DNA of 58,895 bases from Nostoc sp. GT001 (GCF_030382115.1 NZ_JAUDRJ010000003.1:4174844-4233738), one strand, 5' to 3'; shown: positions 8,066 to 16,757, counted from the first letter of the stretch. Made by a program: numbers and translations. Notes: generated by a model not told the origin, from the sequence alone.

Positions 8066-8183
8066 TACAGCAATTCTGAATCATTCATGATAAACAAGAT
8101 CCCCGACAACTTTTACGAAGTCGGGGATCTGCGGGTTGCAATTCTCTTAAAACCAGATAAATAAACTGTTTGTGTTGCTATAG
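8066..8183. mobile_element. Degenerate MITE copy with GATCCCCGAC hairpin
   Basis: AGATCCCCGAC (8097-8107) pairs with GTCGGGGATCT (8120-8130). Flanks CAGCAATTCTGAATCATTCATG on the left and GTGTTGCTATAG on the right resemble decayed ends of the perfect element at 8189. It directly follows the glycosyltransferase and could act as its terminator. Confidence 0.5.
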
Positions 8184-8188
8184 GACTC

Positions 8189-8294
8189 ATATAGCAATCC
8201 TAAATGAGTTGTGAAAATGTGCGATGTCCAGATCCCCGACTTCTCGAAGAAGTCGGGGATCTAATTTTTCACGAATGATTTAGGATTGCTATAT
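8189..8294. mobile_element. 106-bp MITE with 17-bp terminal inverted repeats
   Basis: ATATAGCAATCCTAAAT (8189-8205) is matched perfectly in reverse by ATTTAGGATTGCTATAT (8278-8294). Inside, AGATCCCCGACTTCT (8230-8244) and AGAAGTCGGGGATCT (8248-8262) form a 15-bp stem with a CGA loop. It has no coding capacity. A decayed sister lies at 8066 and a third partial copy at 13428-13500. Confidence 0.75.
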
Positions 8295-8390
8295 CTGATT
8301 TCTGAACAAGATTTCAGATAAAACCCTGAGAAAATGGGCTTTTCAGTCTCAGTATGCTTTCAGAAATCAAATCGGAATTCTATATAACCC

Positions 8391-8657
8391 TTACCAATCG
8401 CTTGCTTTAGTATCATCCCAAACTTCCAATTCCAAATCGCGGAGATAAGTTAACCCGCTTTGGATTTGTGCATCTGTTCCTTGTAGTTCAAGATCAAACC
8501 AACCATCTCCGACAGCATTGGCTCCCAAAATCGCTGCCGTGATATTCACAATCAGTCCGTAGTCAGACACCAGGCGAGAAATAACAGGTTCCTGGTGATA
8601 ATCTTTAGGAATTCTGAGTCGAATCCGTTTATTGGTAAGTGTATTATCAGTAGCCAT
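8391..8657 (-). CDS. NIL-domain protein downstream of cysW
   Basis: An 88-residue protein that is essentially one NIL domain: RIRLRIPKDYHQEPVISRLV, YGLIVNITAAILGANAVGDG, WFDLELQGTDAQIQSGLTYL. It is the last gene of the minus-strand run sbpA-cysT-cysW and starts 150 bases after cysW. Small NIL-type genes also occur with sulfate permease genes in other cyanobacteria (for example in the Synechocystis sbpA-cysT cluster, recalled from memory). A regulatory or ligand-sensing part in sulfate uptake is the simplest reading, but it is inferred. CTAACGGTAATTT around 8707-8719 is a near-match to the CTACGGT motif, with one extra base. Confidence 0.85.
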   Translation of the reverse strand: MATDNTLTNKRIRLRIPKDYHQEPVISRLVSDYGLIVNITAAILGANAVGDGWFDLELQGTDAQIQSGLTYLRDLELEVWDDTKASDW

Positions 8658-8807
8658 ATCTTAATTATTTCAATTCCTGATCGGGATTGGTACAGAACTA
8701 CTCTTAACCCTAACGGTAATTTCCTGATAGGTACTAAGTAGATCGTACCATGTCCCATGATTTGCTTGTATCCTATTTCAAAAGATAACTACAATTGCTT
8801 GATTTTT

Positions 8808-9683
8808 CTATTCAACATCTTTAATGCGGGTTTTTCGTTCTAGAATCTCCTTCAGCACCAAGGTTACTACTGCTAGCAACGCTAACAGTACAGCCGCAGA
8901 GAAAGCCGCTTCAGTTTCGTATTGTTTGTAAGCGTCTTCTACAAACAGTGGTAGGCTCTGGGTTTGGTCAGCAATGTTACCAGAGACGACGGAAACCGCT
9001 CCGAATTCACCCATTGCTCTGGCATTGGTCAAAATTAAACCATAGAGTAAGCCCCAACGGATACTAGGTAGAGTGACGCGCAGAAATATCTGCCAATCTT
9101 TTGCACCTAGTGTTCTAGCAGCTTCTTCTTGATCCTTACCAAATTCTTCTAAAACAGGAATCACTTCCCGCGCCACAAAGGGCATACTCACGAAGGCTGT
9201 AGCCAATACCATACCTGGAAAGGCAAAGATTATCTTGATATCATGGGCTTGGAGCCAAGGGCCAAACCAGCCATTCCGGCCGTAAAGTAGCACAATCATT
9301 AATCCTGCAACTACGGGCGAAATCGAAAAAGGCAGGTCAATAATGCTCAAAACTATGGCGCGTCCTGGAAATTTGTTACGAGCGATCGCCCAAGCTGCAC
9401 ATAAACCAAATACCGTATTTAAAGGTAGAGAAATCACAGCTAACAACAGTGTCAGCCAAGCTGCATGGATAAAATCTGGTCGCGTCAGGTTGGACAGAAA
9501 TGGCCCAACTCCTTTGCTGAAGGCTTGGACAAAAACGTTAATTGCCGGGATATATTGAACTAGGGCTAAATAGGCGATCGCTATCCCAATCAAAACTATT
9601 GGCACCCAACTCTTCTGCTCTTTCGGCTTGGCTGTATGTGTCTCAGATACAAATGAGTGAAAACTTGGCTTATCTAGTGTCAT
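8808..9683 (-). CDS. cysW: Sulfate ABC transporter permease CysW
   Basis: One of the two inner-membrane subunits of the sulfate/thiosulfate importer. The 291 residues hold six membrane segments after a polar N terminus of about 30 residues. The ATPase-contact EAA loop is visible as EEAARTLGAKDWQIFLRVTL near residue 190. Late in the chain, NARAMGEFGAVSVVSGNI is typical of CysW. The start overlaps the end of cysT by 14 bases, the tight coupling usual for the permease pair. The paired CysA ATPase is not encoded anywhere in this window, so it must come from elsewhere in the genome. Confidence 0.95.
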   Translation of the reverse strand: MTLDKPSFHSFVSETHTAKPKEQKSWVPIVLIGIAIAYLALVQYIPAINVFVQAFSKGVGPFLSNLTRPDFIHAAWLTLLLAVISLPLNTVFGLCAAWAIARNKFPGRAIVLSIIDLPFSISPVVAGLMIVLLYGRNGWFGPWLQAHDIKIIFAFPGMVLATAFVSMPFVAREVIPVLEEFGKDQEEAARTLGAKDWQIFLRVTLPSIRWGLLYGLILTNARAMGEFGAVSVVSGNIADQTQSLPLFVEDAYKQYETEAAFSAAVLLALLAVVTLVLKEILERKTRIKDVE

Positions 9684-10530
9684 ATCGCCTTGCCCATGCT
9701 TGTAAGAAATTAATTGTCAATAGCAGTACCAAGGAAATTGATAGTAAAACTATGCCAATTATTGTTGCACCAGAATAGTCATACTGCTCTAACCGTTGGA
9801 AAATCAGTACAGGTGCGATCAAATCTTGATAGGGCGTATTGGAAGAGATAATCACAGTCGAACCATACTCTCCAACTGCACGAGAGAAACCCAAGGCAAC
9901 ACCAGTCAAAATCGTCGGAAATAAAGGCGGCAAAATCACCTTCCAAAATGTCTGCCATTGAGAAGCACCCAGACACCAAGCGGCTTCTTCGATTTCATGT
10001 TCCATTTCCTGAAGCACGGGTTGCACAGTTCTCACAATAAAAGGTAGTGAGATAAATATCATTGCCACTGCTACTCCCGTGCGGGTAAAAGATACCTTAA
10101 TTCCCAGTGGTGCTAGTAGCGAACCTAGCCAGCCATTATCGCTGTAAACTGTTGCCAAGGTTAGCCCTGCTACCGAAGTTGGTAGTGCAAAGGGTAAATC
10201 CACTGTGGCATCGATCACGCGTTTGAAGGGAAAGTCGTAGCGAACTAGAACCCAAGCAATCAGAGTTCCAAATACGCCATTTAGTAAGGCAGCAAATATT
10301 GCTGTAACAAAAGTTACGTTGTATGTTGCTAGTGCGATATCACTGGTTGCGATCGCCCAAAACCTAGATGGAGGTTCTGTAGCTGCTTTCAGGAACATAG
10401 CAGCTATAGGGACAAACAACATCACCGTCAGGTATGCAATGGTAATTCGCCAAGTCCAAGGAACTTGCCCCAATCTCTTCCAGAATGGCGTTTTGCGTTC
10501 AACTTCCACAGAAGGAGATACAGATGTCAT
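9670..10530 (-). CDS. cysT: Sulfate ABC transporter permease CysT (CysU)
   Basis: Partner of CysW in the membrane pore for sulfate/thiosulfate uptake. The 286 residues start with a polar stretch (VEVERKTPFWKRLGQVPW) followed by six hydrophobic segments. The EAA loop reads EIEEAAWCLGASQWQTFWKV, and the following RAVGEYGSTVIISSNTP is diagnostic for CysT. It lies 312 bases downstream of sbpA, a gap filled with repeats, and overlaps cysW. The long gap could weaken cotranscription with sbpA or hide a second promoter. Confidence 0.95.
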   Translation of the reverse strand: MTSVSPSVEVERKTPFWKRLGQVPWTWRITIAYLTVMLFVPIAAMFLKAATEPPSRFWAIATSDIALATYNVTFVTAIFAALLNGVFGTLIAWVLVRYDFPFKRVIDATVDLPFALPTSVAGLTLATVYSDNGWLGSLLAPLGIKVSFTRTGVAVAMIFISLPFIVRTVQPVLQEMEHEIEEAAWCLGASQWQTFWKVILPPLFPTILTGVALGFSRAVGEYGSTVIISSNTPYQDLIAPVLIFQRLEQYDYSGATIIGIVLLSISLVLLLTINFLQAWARRYDTR

Positions 10531-10842
10531 AGTGAAAAATTCAAAATTTAAAATTCACAAGCAGCTTTTTGGCAGTGTTCGTAATTGCTAATGACGCTCT
10601 CTACGAGACGCTAAAAGCGTAGCTTGCTTCTCTGAAAGAGTACGCGGACTCGCTACCGCTACGCTAACGTAATTCAAGCACAGACCAACTACTTTTAATT
10701 CTGGAGAAAAGAAAGTTGTGGGATCATAAATTACGAATTACGAACTTGTACTGAGTTTCGACTGCGCTCAACTACCGCGTAGCCGTTGGCGTGGTAACAG
10801 AGCGTAGTCGAAGTGCAGCCTCTCGTAGAGAAGTATTACGAA
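10531..10842. repeat. Repeat-filled gap between sbpA and cysT
   Basis: No gene in 312 bases. It contains Nostoc-type repeat text: GACGCTCTCTACGAGACGCT near 10595, CGCTACCGCTACGCTAACG near 10655, and a second block from 10750 (TTTCGACTGCGCTCAACTAC) to 10830. Short ATTCAAAATTTAAAATTCA units sit next to the cysT start. Confidence 0.6.
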
Positions 10843-12018
10843 TTATTTTTGGGATTGAATCTTGTCAAACACGCCCCCATCTGCGAAGAACTTCTTATCA
10901 ATTGCTTCCCAACCGCCCAAGTCTGCAACTGTACCCAAAGTTTTCACCTTGGGAAATTTGTCTGTAACTTCTTTGGTTTGAGCTATAGTTTCATCCACAG
11001 GACGGAATCCTAATTTGACAAACTCTTGTTGTGCTTCTGGGGTATAGAGGTATTTGACAAAAGCTTCAGCAACTTCGCGGGTTCCGTGCTTATCGACGTT
11101 TTTATCGACGACAGCGATCGGATTGTCAATGGATATATTCACGTCAGGAACAACATACTCAACCTTTTCGCCCTTTTGCTGTGCCAAAATAACTTCGTTT
11201 TCGTAGTTGATTAAGACATCACCCTGTCCTTGCTTGGCGAATGTATCAGTAGCTTCCCGTGCATCTTTAGGTAAGATTGGCACATTTTTGTAAACTTTAG
11301 TCACAAATTCAGTAGCTTTCGCCTCATCGCCACCTGTTTTAATCACAGAATCCCATAGTGCCAAGAAATTCCACTTAGCAACGCCTGATGTTTTGGGATT
11401 AGCAGTAATTAATTTGACACCATCTTTGGCTAAATCTGCCCAGTTTTTGATGCCTTTAGGATTGCCTTGACGAGTGACTAATGCTGCAACTGATTTGGAG
11501 ACAATACCATTGTTGGGAACTTCTTTTTCCCATCCTGGCTGAATCAATCCAGCCTTCTCAATCTTTGAGGTGTCTCCAGCTAGTGCCAAGTGAACAACAT
11601 CTGCTTCCAAACCATCAATAACGGCGCGTGTCTGGGAACCAGATCCGCCATAGCTTTGCTTGAAGACGACAGTTTGATTACGATCTTTCTTCCACTGTTC
11701 TACAAACTTAGGAATAATAGCTTCGTGAGCCGCTTTGGTGACAGCAAAGGAAACTAGAGTTAATTCAACATTATCTTTACTGGCAGCCACAGGGGTAGCA
11801 GTAGCACCAGGGGTTTCAGAGGCAGAATTACTCCCAGTTCCACCACCAGAGCAGGCGGCAAGCGCCACACTCAATACAGTCCCTACCAAAAAGAGTGATA
11901 CAAAGCCTTTGAGCGAACTTAGTCTGAACCGATACGTTCTATGTTCAGCGTAGATGCGAAGCAGCTTGTCGTAAGACATCGCTTGTAATCTTTTCAGTGG
12001 GCGTTGCCACAAACTCAT
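10843..12018 (-). CDS. sbpA: Sulfate-binding lipoprotein of the ABC importer
   Basis: Captures sulfate outside the cytoplasmic membrane for CysTW. The 391-residue chain has a long N-terminal region, then a hydrophobic segment ending in the lipobox ALAAC (Cys56), so it is likely lipid-anchored. The mature part starts with a low-complexity Ser/Gly/Ala linker and the strand VELTLVSFAVTKAAHEAIIP. Typical binding-protein motifs follow: FKQSYGGSGSQTRAVIDGLE, VTRQGNPKGIKNWADLAK, ANPKTSGVAKWNFLALW. GGAGG at 12026-12030, seven bases from the ATG, supports this start despite the unusual 38 residues before the hydrophobic segment. First gene of the sbpA-cysT-cysW-NIL run. The thiosulfate-binding CysP is the close alternative. 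Confidence 0.93.
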   Translation of the reverse strand: MSLWQRPLKRLQAMSYDKLLRIYAEHRTYRFRLSSLKGFVSLFLVGTVLSVALAACSGGGTGSNSASETPGATATPVAASKDNVELTLVSFAVTKAAHEAIIPKFVEQWKKDRNQTVVFKQSYGGSGSQTRAVIDGLEADVVHLALAGDTSKIEKAGLIQPGWEKEVPNNGIVSKSVAALVTRQGNPKGIKNWADLAKDGVKLITANPKTSGVAKWNFLALWDSVIKTGGDEAKATEFVTKVYKNVPILPKDAREATDTFAKQGQGDVLINYENEVILAQQKGEKVEYVVPDVNISIDNPIAVVDKNVDKHGTREVAEAFVKYLYTPEAQQEFVKLGFRPVDETIAQTKEVTDKFPKVKTLGTVADLGGWEAIDKKFFADGGVFDKIQSQK

Positions 12019-12025
12019 TCCATTT

Positions 12026-12030
12026 CCTCC
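12026..12030 (-). promoter_or_regulatory. Strong ribosome binding site of sbpA
   Basis: GGAGG on the minus strand, seven bases before the ATG at 12018. It decides the start in favour of the long N-terminal form. Confidence 0.7.
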
Positions 12031-12201
12031 ACTAAATCTACAGATAACTGATGGGAATACAGTTAATAGTGTTTATAATACTGGATGATTCCATCTATCT
12101 AGTTGCAAATACCAAAAAACCTCACATTCTTCATCAAGGTAATGGTGATTTTACCAGTTCTGTGAAAAATAAAAATGCTTTTACTTTCAACTATCAAATT
12201 G

Positions 12202-12402
12202 TGTAGGCGCAACCCGCACTTCGGCTGCGCCCTTCTCCTATCGGAGACGCTGCGCGAACGGCTACGCTCAGGACAGGCTCAGTGACCATCGTAGGCATCG
12301 CAATCAACTATCTGCTGCATCAAGCAACTTGCTAGGGAATAGCTAATCTAGCGTAGGCGTAGCCCGCACTTCGACAAGCTCAGTGACCATCGTAGATATC
12401 GA
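12202..12402. repeat. Two Nostoc interspersed repeats upstream of sbpA
   Basis: Blocks at 12202-12305 and 12350-12402 carry TAGGCGTAGCCCGCACTTCG-type text ending in CCATCGTAGGCATCGCA or CCATCGTAGATATCG. They occupy most of the 390-base gap between the TauE-family gene and sbpA. Bases 12031-12200, nearest to sbpA, are unique and AT-rich and should contain its promoter. Confidence 0.7.
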
Positions 12403-12408
12403 CTTCGC

Positions 12409-13173
12409 TCAATGCAGTGCAACAAAATCAAATAACGTCTTGAGTGCAAGAGAAATTACTGTAGTGAGAAATATACGGTGCAACCAGAGGTTACTGAGTC
12501 TAAGAGCAACCCGCGATCCAACAACTCCACCAATAAACATAGTAATACTCAGAATAATACCTAGTTTGTAATCAACTATTCCCTGCATAAAGAAAATAAT
12601 GGTGGCAATCAGCGAAGAAAAAATATTGATAAATTTTGTGTTTGCGATCGCCTGTACAAATGTCATCCGAAATAGGCTGACATAAACTGCTGTGAGCATA
12701 GTGACATAGCCACCGCTAAAGAAACCACCATAAACACCAAGCACAAAAGTTGCCACATATCCACCAATTTCTTCTATTGGTGATGGTTTCCCTGTTCTTG
12801 AAACTATTCCAGCTTTCCGATTGGTGATTGAAAACACGGCAACCACAATCATCAAAATCGAGATAATTAGAGGCATCGATTTTGAAGGTACAACTAAAAC
12901 AAGTAATGCACCGATAATTGAGCCTAAAAGCGTTAGGGCAATCATGATTGGCAAGCGACTGCGGTCAATTGCTTTTTTACCAATAAAAGGCAATGTACCA
13001 CCAACGCTCATAAAGGTTAATGCCAACATATTAGTGGCAAGAGCAATACGCGGTTCAATACTCAATTGCAACATTACAGGGACGGTAATTAAAGAAGTGC
13101 TTCCTGTAATGACACTTATGACACTTGTGATAAAGAAAATTGCAATGAGGAGGAGCAATTGGATAGTATTCAT
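12409..13173 (-). CDS. TauE/SafE-family anion permease
   Basis: A 254-residue membrane protein with about eight hydrophobic segments in two similar halves, as in the TauE/SafE (DUF81) family, which moves sulfite, sulfoacetate or related anions. The family signature is clear: FITSVISVITGSTSLITVPV near the start, ALATNMLALTFMSVGG next, and the second-half repeat VLGVYGGFFSGGYVTMLTAV with FVQAIANTKFINIFSSL. It lies upstream of sbpA on the same strand. Given the surrounding sulfur genes, export of sulfite or uptake of a sulfur anion is plausible. Substrate and direction cannot be read from sequence. Confidence 0.85.
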   Translation of the reverse strand: MNTIQLLLLIAIFFITSVISVITGSTSLITVPVMLQLSIEPRIALATNMLALTFMSVGGTLPFIGKKAIDRSRLPIMIALTLLGSIIGALLVLVVPSKSMPLIISILMIVVAVFSITNRKAGIVSRTGKPSPIEEIGGYVATFVLGVYGGFFSGGYVTMLTAVYVSLFRMTFVQAIANTKFINIFSSLIATIIFFMQGIVDYKLGIILSITMFIGGVVGSRVALRLSNLWLHRIFLTTVISLALKTLFDFVALH

Positions 13174-13427
13174 CAGAGAATTTTATTTTATGTCGTTAGG
13201 AATACATTTTCTACAATGATGTTTCCAGTCAGTATAAATATCCGTGACTCTTGTTTAACATTAGTTACAGCATTTTCTTAACTATATTAATATAGATGTA
13301 TTTCAGTGTAAAGACATAAAATTTATACCAATAAAATCGGTATTTTATATAAGTTTTTAACAACTAAGTTGGGCAGAAATTATATAAATTGGTAAGTTAC
13401 AAAAGTAATGTACATCTGTAATAAAAA

Positions 13428-13500
13428 GATCCCCAACTTCTTCAATAAGTCGGGGATCTGAGCCTCTCAGTAAAAAGCAAATTAAATAGGATTGCTATAT
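13428..13500. mobile_element. Partial MITE, third copy of the GATCCCCGAC family
   Basis: AGATCCCCAACTTCTT and AAGTCGGGGATCT form a hairpin at 13428-13459, and AAATAGGATTGCTATAT at 13484-13500 matches the right end of the element at 8189. The left terminal repeat is gone. It sits in the 586-base gap upstream of the TauE-family gene; the rest of that gap is AT-rich and without genes. Confidence 0.55.
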
Positions 13501-13609
13501 AGAGTTTCTATTTAATTTATCAACAAAATTACTTAATACAAACACCATGAAGAATAAAACCCATCTAGAAATTATCTAAATGGGCAAAATTGAATAACTA
13601 CTTATTATT

Positions 13610-13755
13610 AACGTGAGTTCGACAAGTCTTATTTGACCTCTCCCCCAGCCCCTCTCCGACGCGGAGAGGGGAGCAAAAAGCTTAATTTTTCGTTTCTCCT
13701 CCCTTTCCGTTTCGGAGAGGGAGGCTGGGAGGGAGAGGTTCATCGAACTCACGTT
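13610..13755. mobile_element. 146-bp MITE-like palindrome
   Basis: AACGTGAGTTCGA (13610-13622) is matched in reverse by TCGAACTCACGTT (13743-13755). Inside are CCCCTCTCCGACGCGGAGAGGGG and a second GGAG/CTCC-rich arm. It lies 4 bases past the stop of the amidotransferase gene and may also end its transcript. A short open frame crossing it is not a gene. Confidence 0.6.
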
Positions 13756-13759
13756 ATTA

Positions 13760-14539
13760 TTAAGTGAATGCATATTTCAAGGGCAAACCGTCCTGAAAAA
13801 CTAGTAATTCACCCGGTTGAATTTGTGTCCAAACTTCGTTGTCAGTCAGGGGTGTGGTAGCAATGACAGCAACGCGATCGCGTTCAGTAGTCACTTCCCG
13901 AAAATCTACAGTCATGTCTTGGTCAATTAAATGGGCAGCAGCAAAGGGCGCTTGGCGAACAATGTAGCTGAGATTAGTTGAGCAATAAGCAAAAAAGTGT
14001 TCTCCATCTGACAATAAGTAATTAAATATACCCAGTTTTGCAATTAAACCAGTAATTTCTTGCAGCACAGAGTATAGTTCCTTTATGTCAGGCTTACCTT
14101 TAGGAAAGCGCGATCGCAGTGTTTCTAGGATCATACAGAATGCTTTTTCACTATCGGTATCACCTACGGCTTGATAAAAGCCCAAATTTTCTGGATTAAA
14201 ATCTGGCAAATTACCGTTGTGGGCAAACACCCAATTCTGACCCCACAGTTCTCTGCGGAAAGGATGGCAATTGTGTAGGGCAATTTCACCCTGAGTAGCT
14301 TTGCGGATATGGGCTATGACATGGGTTGAGTGGATGGGATAACTCCGCACAAACTCAGCTACCGGAGAAGCAACAGAAGGTTGAGCATCTAAAAACATTC
14401 GACATCCCTTTCCCTCAAAGAAAGCAATGCCCCAACCATCGCGATGGTCATCTGTTTTTCCTCCCCGTGCAGAAAACCCTTCAAAAGAAAAGCAAATATC
14501 CGTTGGAACATTGCAATTCATTCCGAGCAATTGGCACAT
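13760..14539 (-). CDS. Class II glutamine amidotransferase (YafJ/Gat-II type)
   Basis: A cytoplasmic Ntn-type glutaminase domain of 259 residues. Once the initiator Met is removed, Cys2 (MCQLLGMN) becomes the N-terminal nucleophile. Further signatures are HRDGWGIAFFEGKGC, THVIAHIRKATQGEI, NCHPFRRELWGQNWVFAHNG and GDTDSEKAFCMIL. This is the stand-alone family annotated YafJ in E. coli. Relatives act as gamma-glutamyl or glutathione-breakdown hydrolases (DUG3-like), but the substrate here is not known. It is separated from purE by 226 bases and need not be cotranscribed. Confidence 0.88.
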   Translation of the reverse strand: MCQLLGMNCNVPTDICFSFEGFSARGGKTDDHRDGWGIAFFEGKGCRMFLDAQPSVASPVAEFVRSYPIHSTHVIAHIRKATQGEIALHNCHPFRRELWGQNWVFAHNGNLPDFNPENLGFYQAVGDTDSEKAFCMILETLRSRFPKGKPDIKELYSVLQEITGLIAKLGIFNYLLSDGEHFFAYCSTNLSYIVRQAPFAAAHLIDQDMTVDFREVTTERDRVAVIATTPLTDNEVWTQIQPGELLVFQDGLPLKYAFT

Positions 14540-14765
14540 TAGCTCTCAATTTTTGACTAAGGTCTCAAGATCAAGATACTTCAGAATGCTGCATTGATTC
14601 TGGAGCGATCGCTTCAATCTGAGAATTTAATCGGGCATTGGGCATGAGGACTTGGGGACAAGGGGAAAGACTTGTTTCAAGTTCTCACCTCTTGTCCACT
14701 TGTCTCCCCTGCCTCCCCTGCTCTGCTGTTAAGATTTCTTAAGTAATTACGAATTACGAATTATC

Positions 14766-15284
14766 TTAAAGCATTTGCTGTAAATATTGCTCATAGCCTA
14801 ATTGTTCTAGTTTTGCTTGCTTGGCAATTACTGATTCACATAGGGTTTGACGATATTGTTGCACTTTTTCTAACAATTCTGGTTGATGAGTTGCGAGGAT
14901 TTGTATTGCTAAAAGACCGGCATTTTTGGCATTACCGATCGCTACTGTTGCCACAGGAATACCACCAGGCATCTGTAAAATAGAATACAAAGAATCTACA
15001 CCTTGTAAGTTCCGAGTGGGTACAGGAACACCAATCACAGGAAGTGGAGTTAAAGATGCTACCATTCCAGGGAGATGGGCAGCACCACCTAAATCAGCAA
15101 TAATTACCTTAATACCGCGTTGGTGTGCAAGTTGAGCATATTGCACCATACGTTCTGGGGTACGGTGAGCCGAAACGATCGCCACTTCGCTCTCTACACC
15201 AAATTCTTCACAAACTGCGATCGCATCTTTCATAGTGGGCAAATCAGAATCGCTGCCCATGATAATACCAACTAGGGGAGTCAT
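14766..15284 (-). CDS. purE: N5-carboxyaminoimidazole ribonucleotide mutase
   Basis: Class I PurE, which moves the carboxyl group of N5-CAIR to C4 to give CAIR in purine synthesis. The 172 residues carry [27 protein letters not shown] with the catalytic-loop His, and the nucleotide loop [16 protein letters not shown], then [14 protein letters not shown]. Length and motifs match the octameric bacterial enzyme; the AIR carboxylase of animals differs in these loops. It is divergent from nagA, with about 290 bases between the start codons. A leader of ATTCAAAATT-type short repeats lies immediately upstream. Confidence 0.95.
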   Translation of the reverse strand: MTPLVGIIMGSDSDLPTMKDAIAVCEEFGVESEVAIVSAHRTPERMVQYAQLAHQRGIKVIIADLGGAAHLPGMVASLTPLPVIGVPVPTRNLQGVDSLYSILQMPGGIPVATVAIGNAKNAGLLAIQILATHQPELLEKVQQYRQTLCESVIAKQAKLEQLGYEQYLQQML

Positions 15285-15572
15285 AATAATTCAAAATTTA
15301 AAATTCAAAATTCAAAATTATTTGAGCTAAGTAGAACGATGTGGAAAAACCAAACTATGTTAAGAAAAATTAAATAGACTTAAACCCTCTTCCCTCCTGC
15401 TTCCTGCCTTCTGCCTCCTGCCTCATCCCAACAATAAATATTCACACCGACCTACTTAGCTTATGGAAGCTAGGTGATGCCGATTATCATCTCATCTATT
15501 GGCGTTGTTTTAATTGATTCATTGATGTTGGTTGCATCTAAAATCAGATTTAGGTATCTTCTCGCCAGTGTG

Positions 15573-16757
15573 ATGACCCAAGCAATACAAAAACCTGTAG
15601 ATATTATCAATGCTAGAGTGCCTGGTTACAAAGATTTGCAGATACTCTTGGTTAATCAAGAGGGCATAATTGAGCAAATTTTGCCAATGGGTACAGTAGG
15701 GGCAAGCTGTGCATCCGTAATCGATGTAGCTGGCGACTGGATTTCATTGGGTGGGGTTGATTTGCAAATTAACGGTGCTTTGGGTTTGGCATTTCCTGAT
15801 TTAACGGCTGAAAATGCTCATATACTCCAGAAAATAACGCAATTTTTGTGGGATGTCGGGGTAGATGGATTTTTACCAACACTTGTGACAACTTCAGTAG
15901 AAAAGATTCAGCGATCGCTTGCAGTCATTGCTAATTTTACTCCCCTCTCCGTCAACGGAGAGGGGTTGGGAGTGAGGTCATCTGCCAAGATTCTCGGAGT
16001 CCATTTAGAAGGGCCATTTTTGAATTACCAAAAGCGCGGCGCACACCCAGCAGAGTACTTGTTATCCTTAACAATTGACGAGGTAAAGCGGGTTTTGGGT
16101 GATTATGCCCACATTGTGAAAGTCATAACTTTAGCGCCGGAGTTAGATCCCACTGGCGAAGTAATTCCATATTTACGTTCTTTGGGAATTACCGTTAGTT
16201 TAGGACATTCTCAAGCAACATCAGCCCAAGGGCAACTTGCTTTTGAACTCGGTGCAACGATGGTAACTCATGCTTTCAATGCCATGCCACCATTGCATCA
16301 CCGCGAACCAGGATTATTAGGCGCAGCAATTACTCATCATAATGTGATGTGTGGTTTTATTGCTGATGGTGAACACGTTTCGCCTACGATGCTGCAAATA
16401 TTAATCCGCGCTAGTGATTATGAAAAAGGGCTGTTTCTTGTGAGTGATGCCCTTTCACCTCTGGGGCTACCCGATGGCATGTATCCTTGGGACAGTCGGC
16501 AAATTGAAGTTAAAAACGGTACAGCACGACTAGCCGATGGCACTTTATCGGGGACGACTTTACCCTTATTAGTGGGAGTGCAGAATTTGGTGAAGTGGGG
16601 AATTTGTGATGTAGAGACTGCCATTTTACTAGCTACAGATGCACCTAGACAAGCAATTGGTTTGCCTGGAATTACCAAGAGTCAACCTGCTAATTTATTA
16701 CGCTGGCATTGGGATGAAGCGGCAAAAGAACTAACTTGGCAGCGATTATTGGGCTAA
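15573..16757 (+). CDS. nagA: N-acetylglucosamine-6-phosphate deacetylase
   Basis: Removes acetate from GlcNAc-6-phosphate in amino-sugar recycling. The metal-site region is DLQINGALG (the Q-x-N form of E. coli NagA rather than HxH). HLEGPFLNYQKRGAHP supplies the metal-binding Glu, SLGHSQAT and THAFNAMPPLHHREPG the metal-binding His residues, and LVSDALSPLGLPDG the catalytic Asp. The frame is open from a GTG at 15474, but MTQAIQKPVDIINARVPG at 15573 is the natural start; the earlier residues look like untranslated DNA. Oddity: residues around TPLSVNGEGLGVRSS (15939-15983) are encoded by an in-frame palindromic repeat. Divergent from purE. Confidence 0.92.
   Translation: MTQAIQKPVDIINARVPGYKDLQILLVNQEGIIEQILPMGTVGASCASVIDVAGDWISLGGVDLQINGALGLAFPDLTAENAHILQKITQFLWDVGVDGFLPTLVTTSVEKIQRSLAVIANFTPLSVNGEGLGVRSSAKILGVHLEGPFLNYQKRGAHPAEYLLSLTIDEVKRVLGDYAHIVKVITLAPELDPTGEVIPYLRSLGITVSLGHSQATSAQGQLAFELGATMVTHAFNAMPPLHHREPGLLGAAITHHNVMCGFIADGEHVSPTMLQILIRASDYEKGLFLVSDALSPLGLPDGMYPWDSRQIEVKNGTARLADGTLSGTTLPLLVGVQNLVKWGICDVETAILLATDAPRQAIGLPGITKSQPANLLRWHWDEAAKELTWQRLLG
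15942..15965. repeat. Palindromic repeat inside nagA
   Basis: CCCCTCTCCG and CGGAGAGGGG form a 10-bp stem with a TCAA loop, followed by TTGGGAGTGAGG. The same type of sequence occurs between genes in this window (for example at 13645 and 24600). In nagA it is in frame and adds about 15 residues before KILGVHLEGP. Confidence 0.6.

Noticed and set aside
13576..13773. 65-codon open frame on the minus strand
   Set aside because: It lies within the palindromic MITE-like element and overlaps the end of the amidotransferase gene; the peptide (APLSASERGWGRGQIR) is translated repeat DNA.
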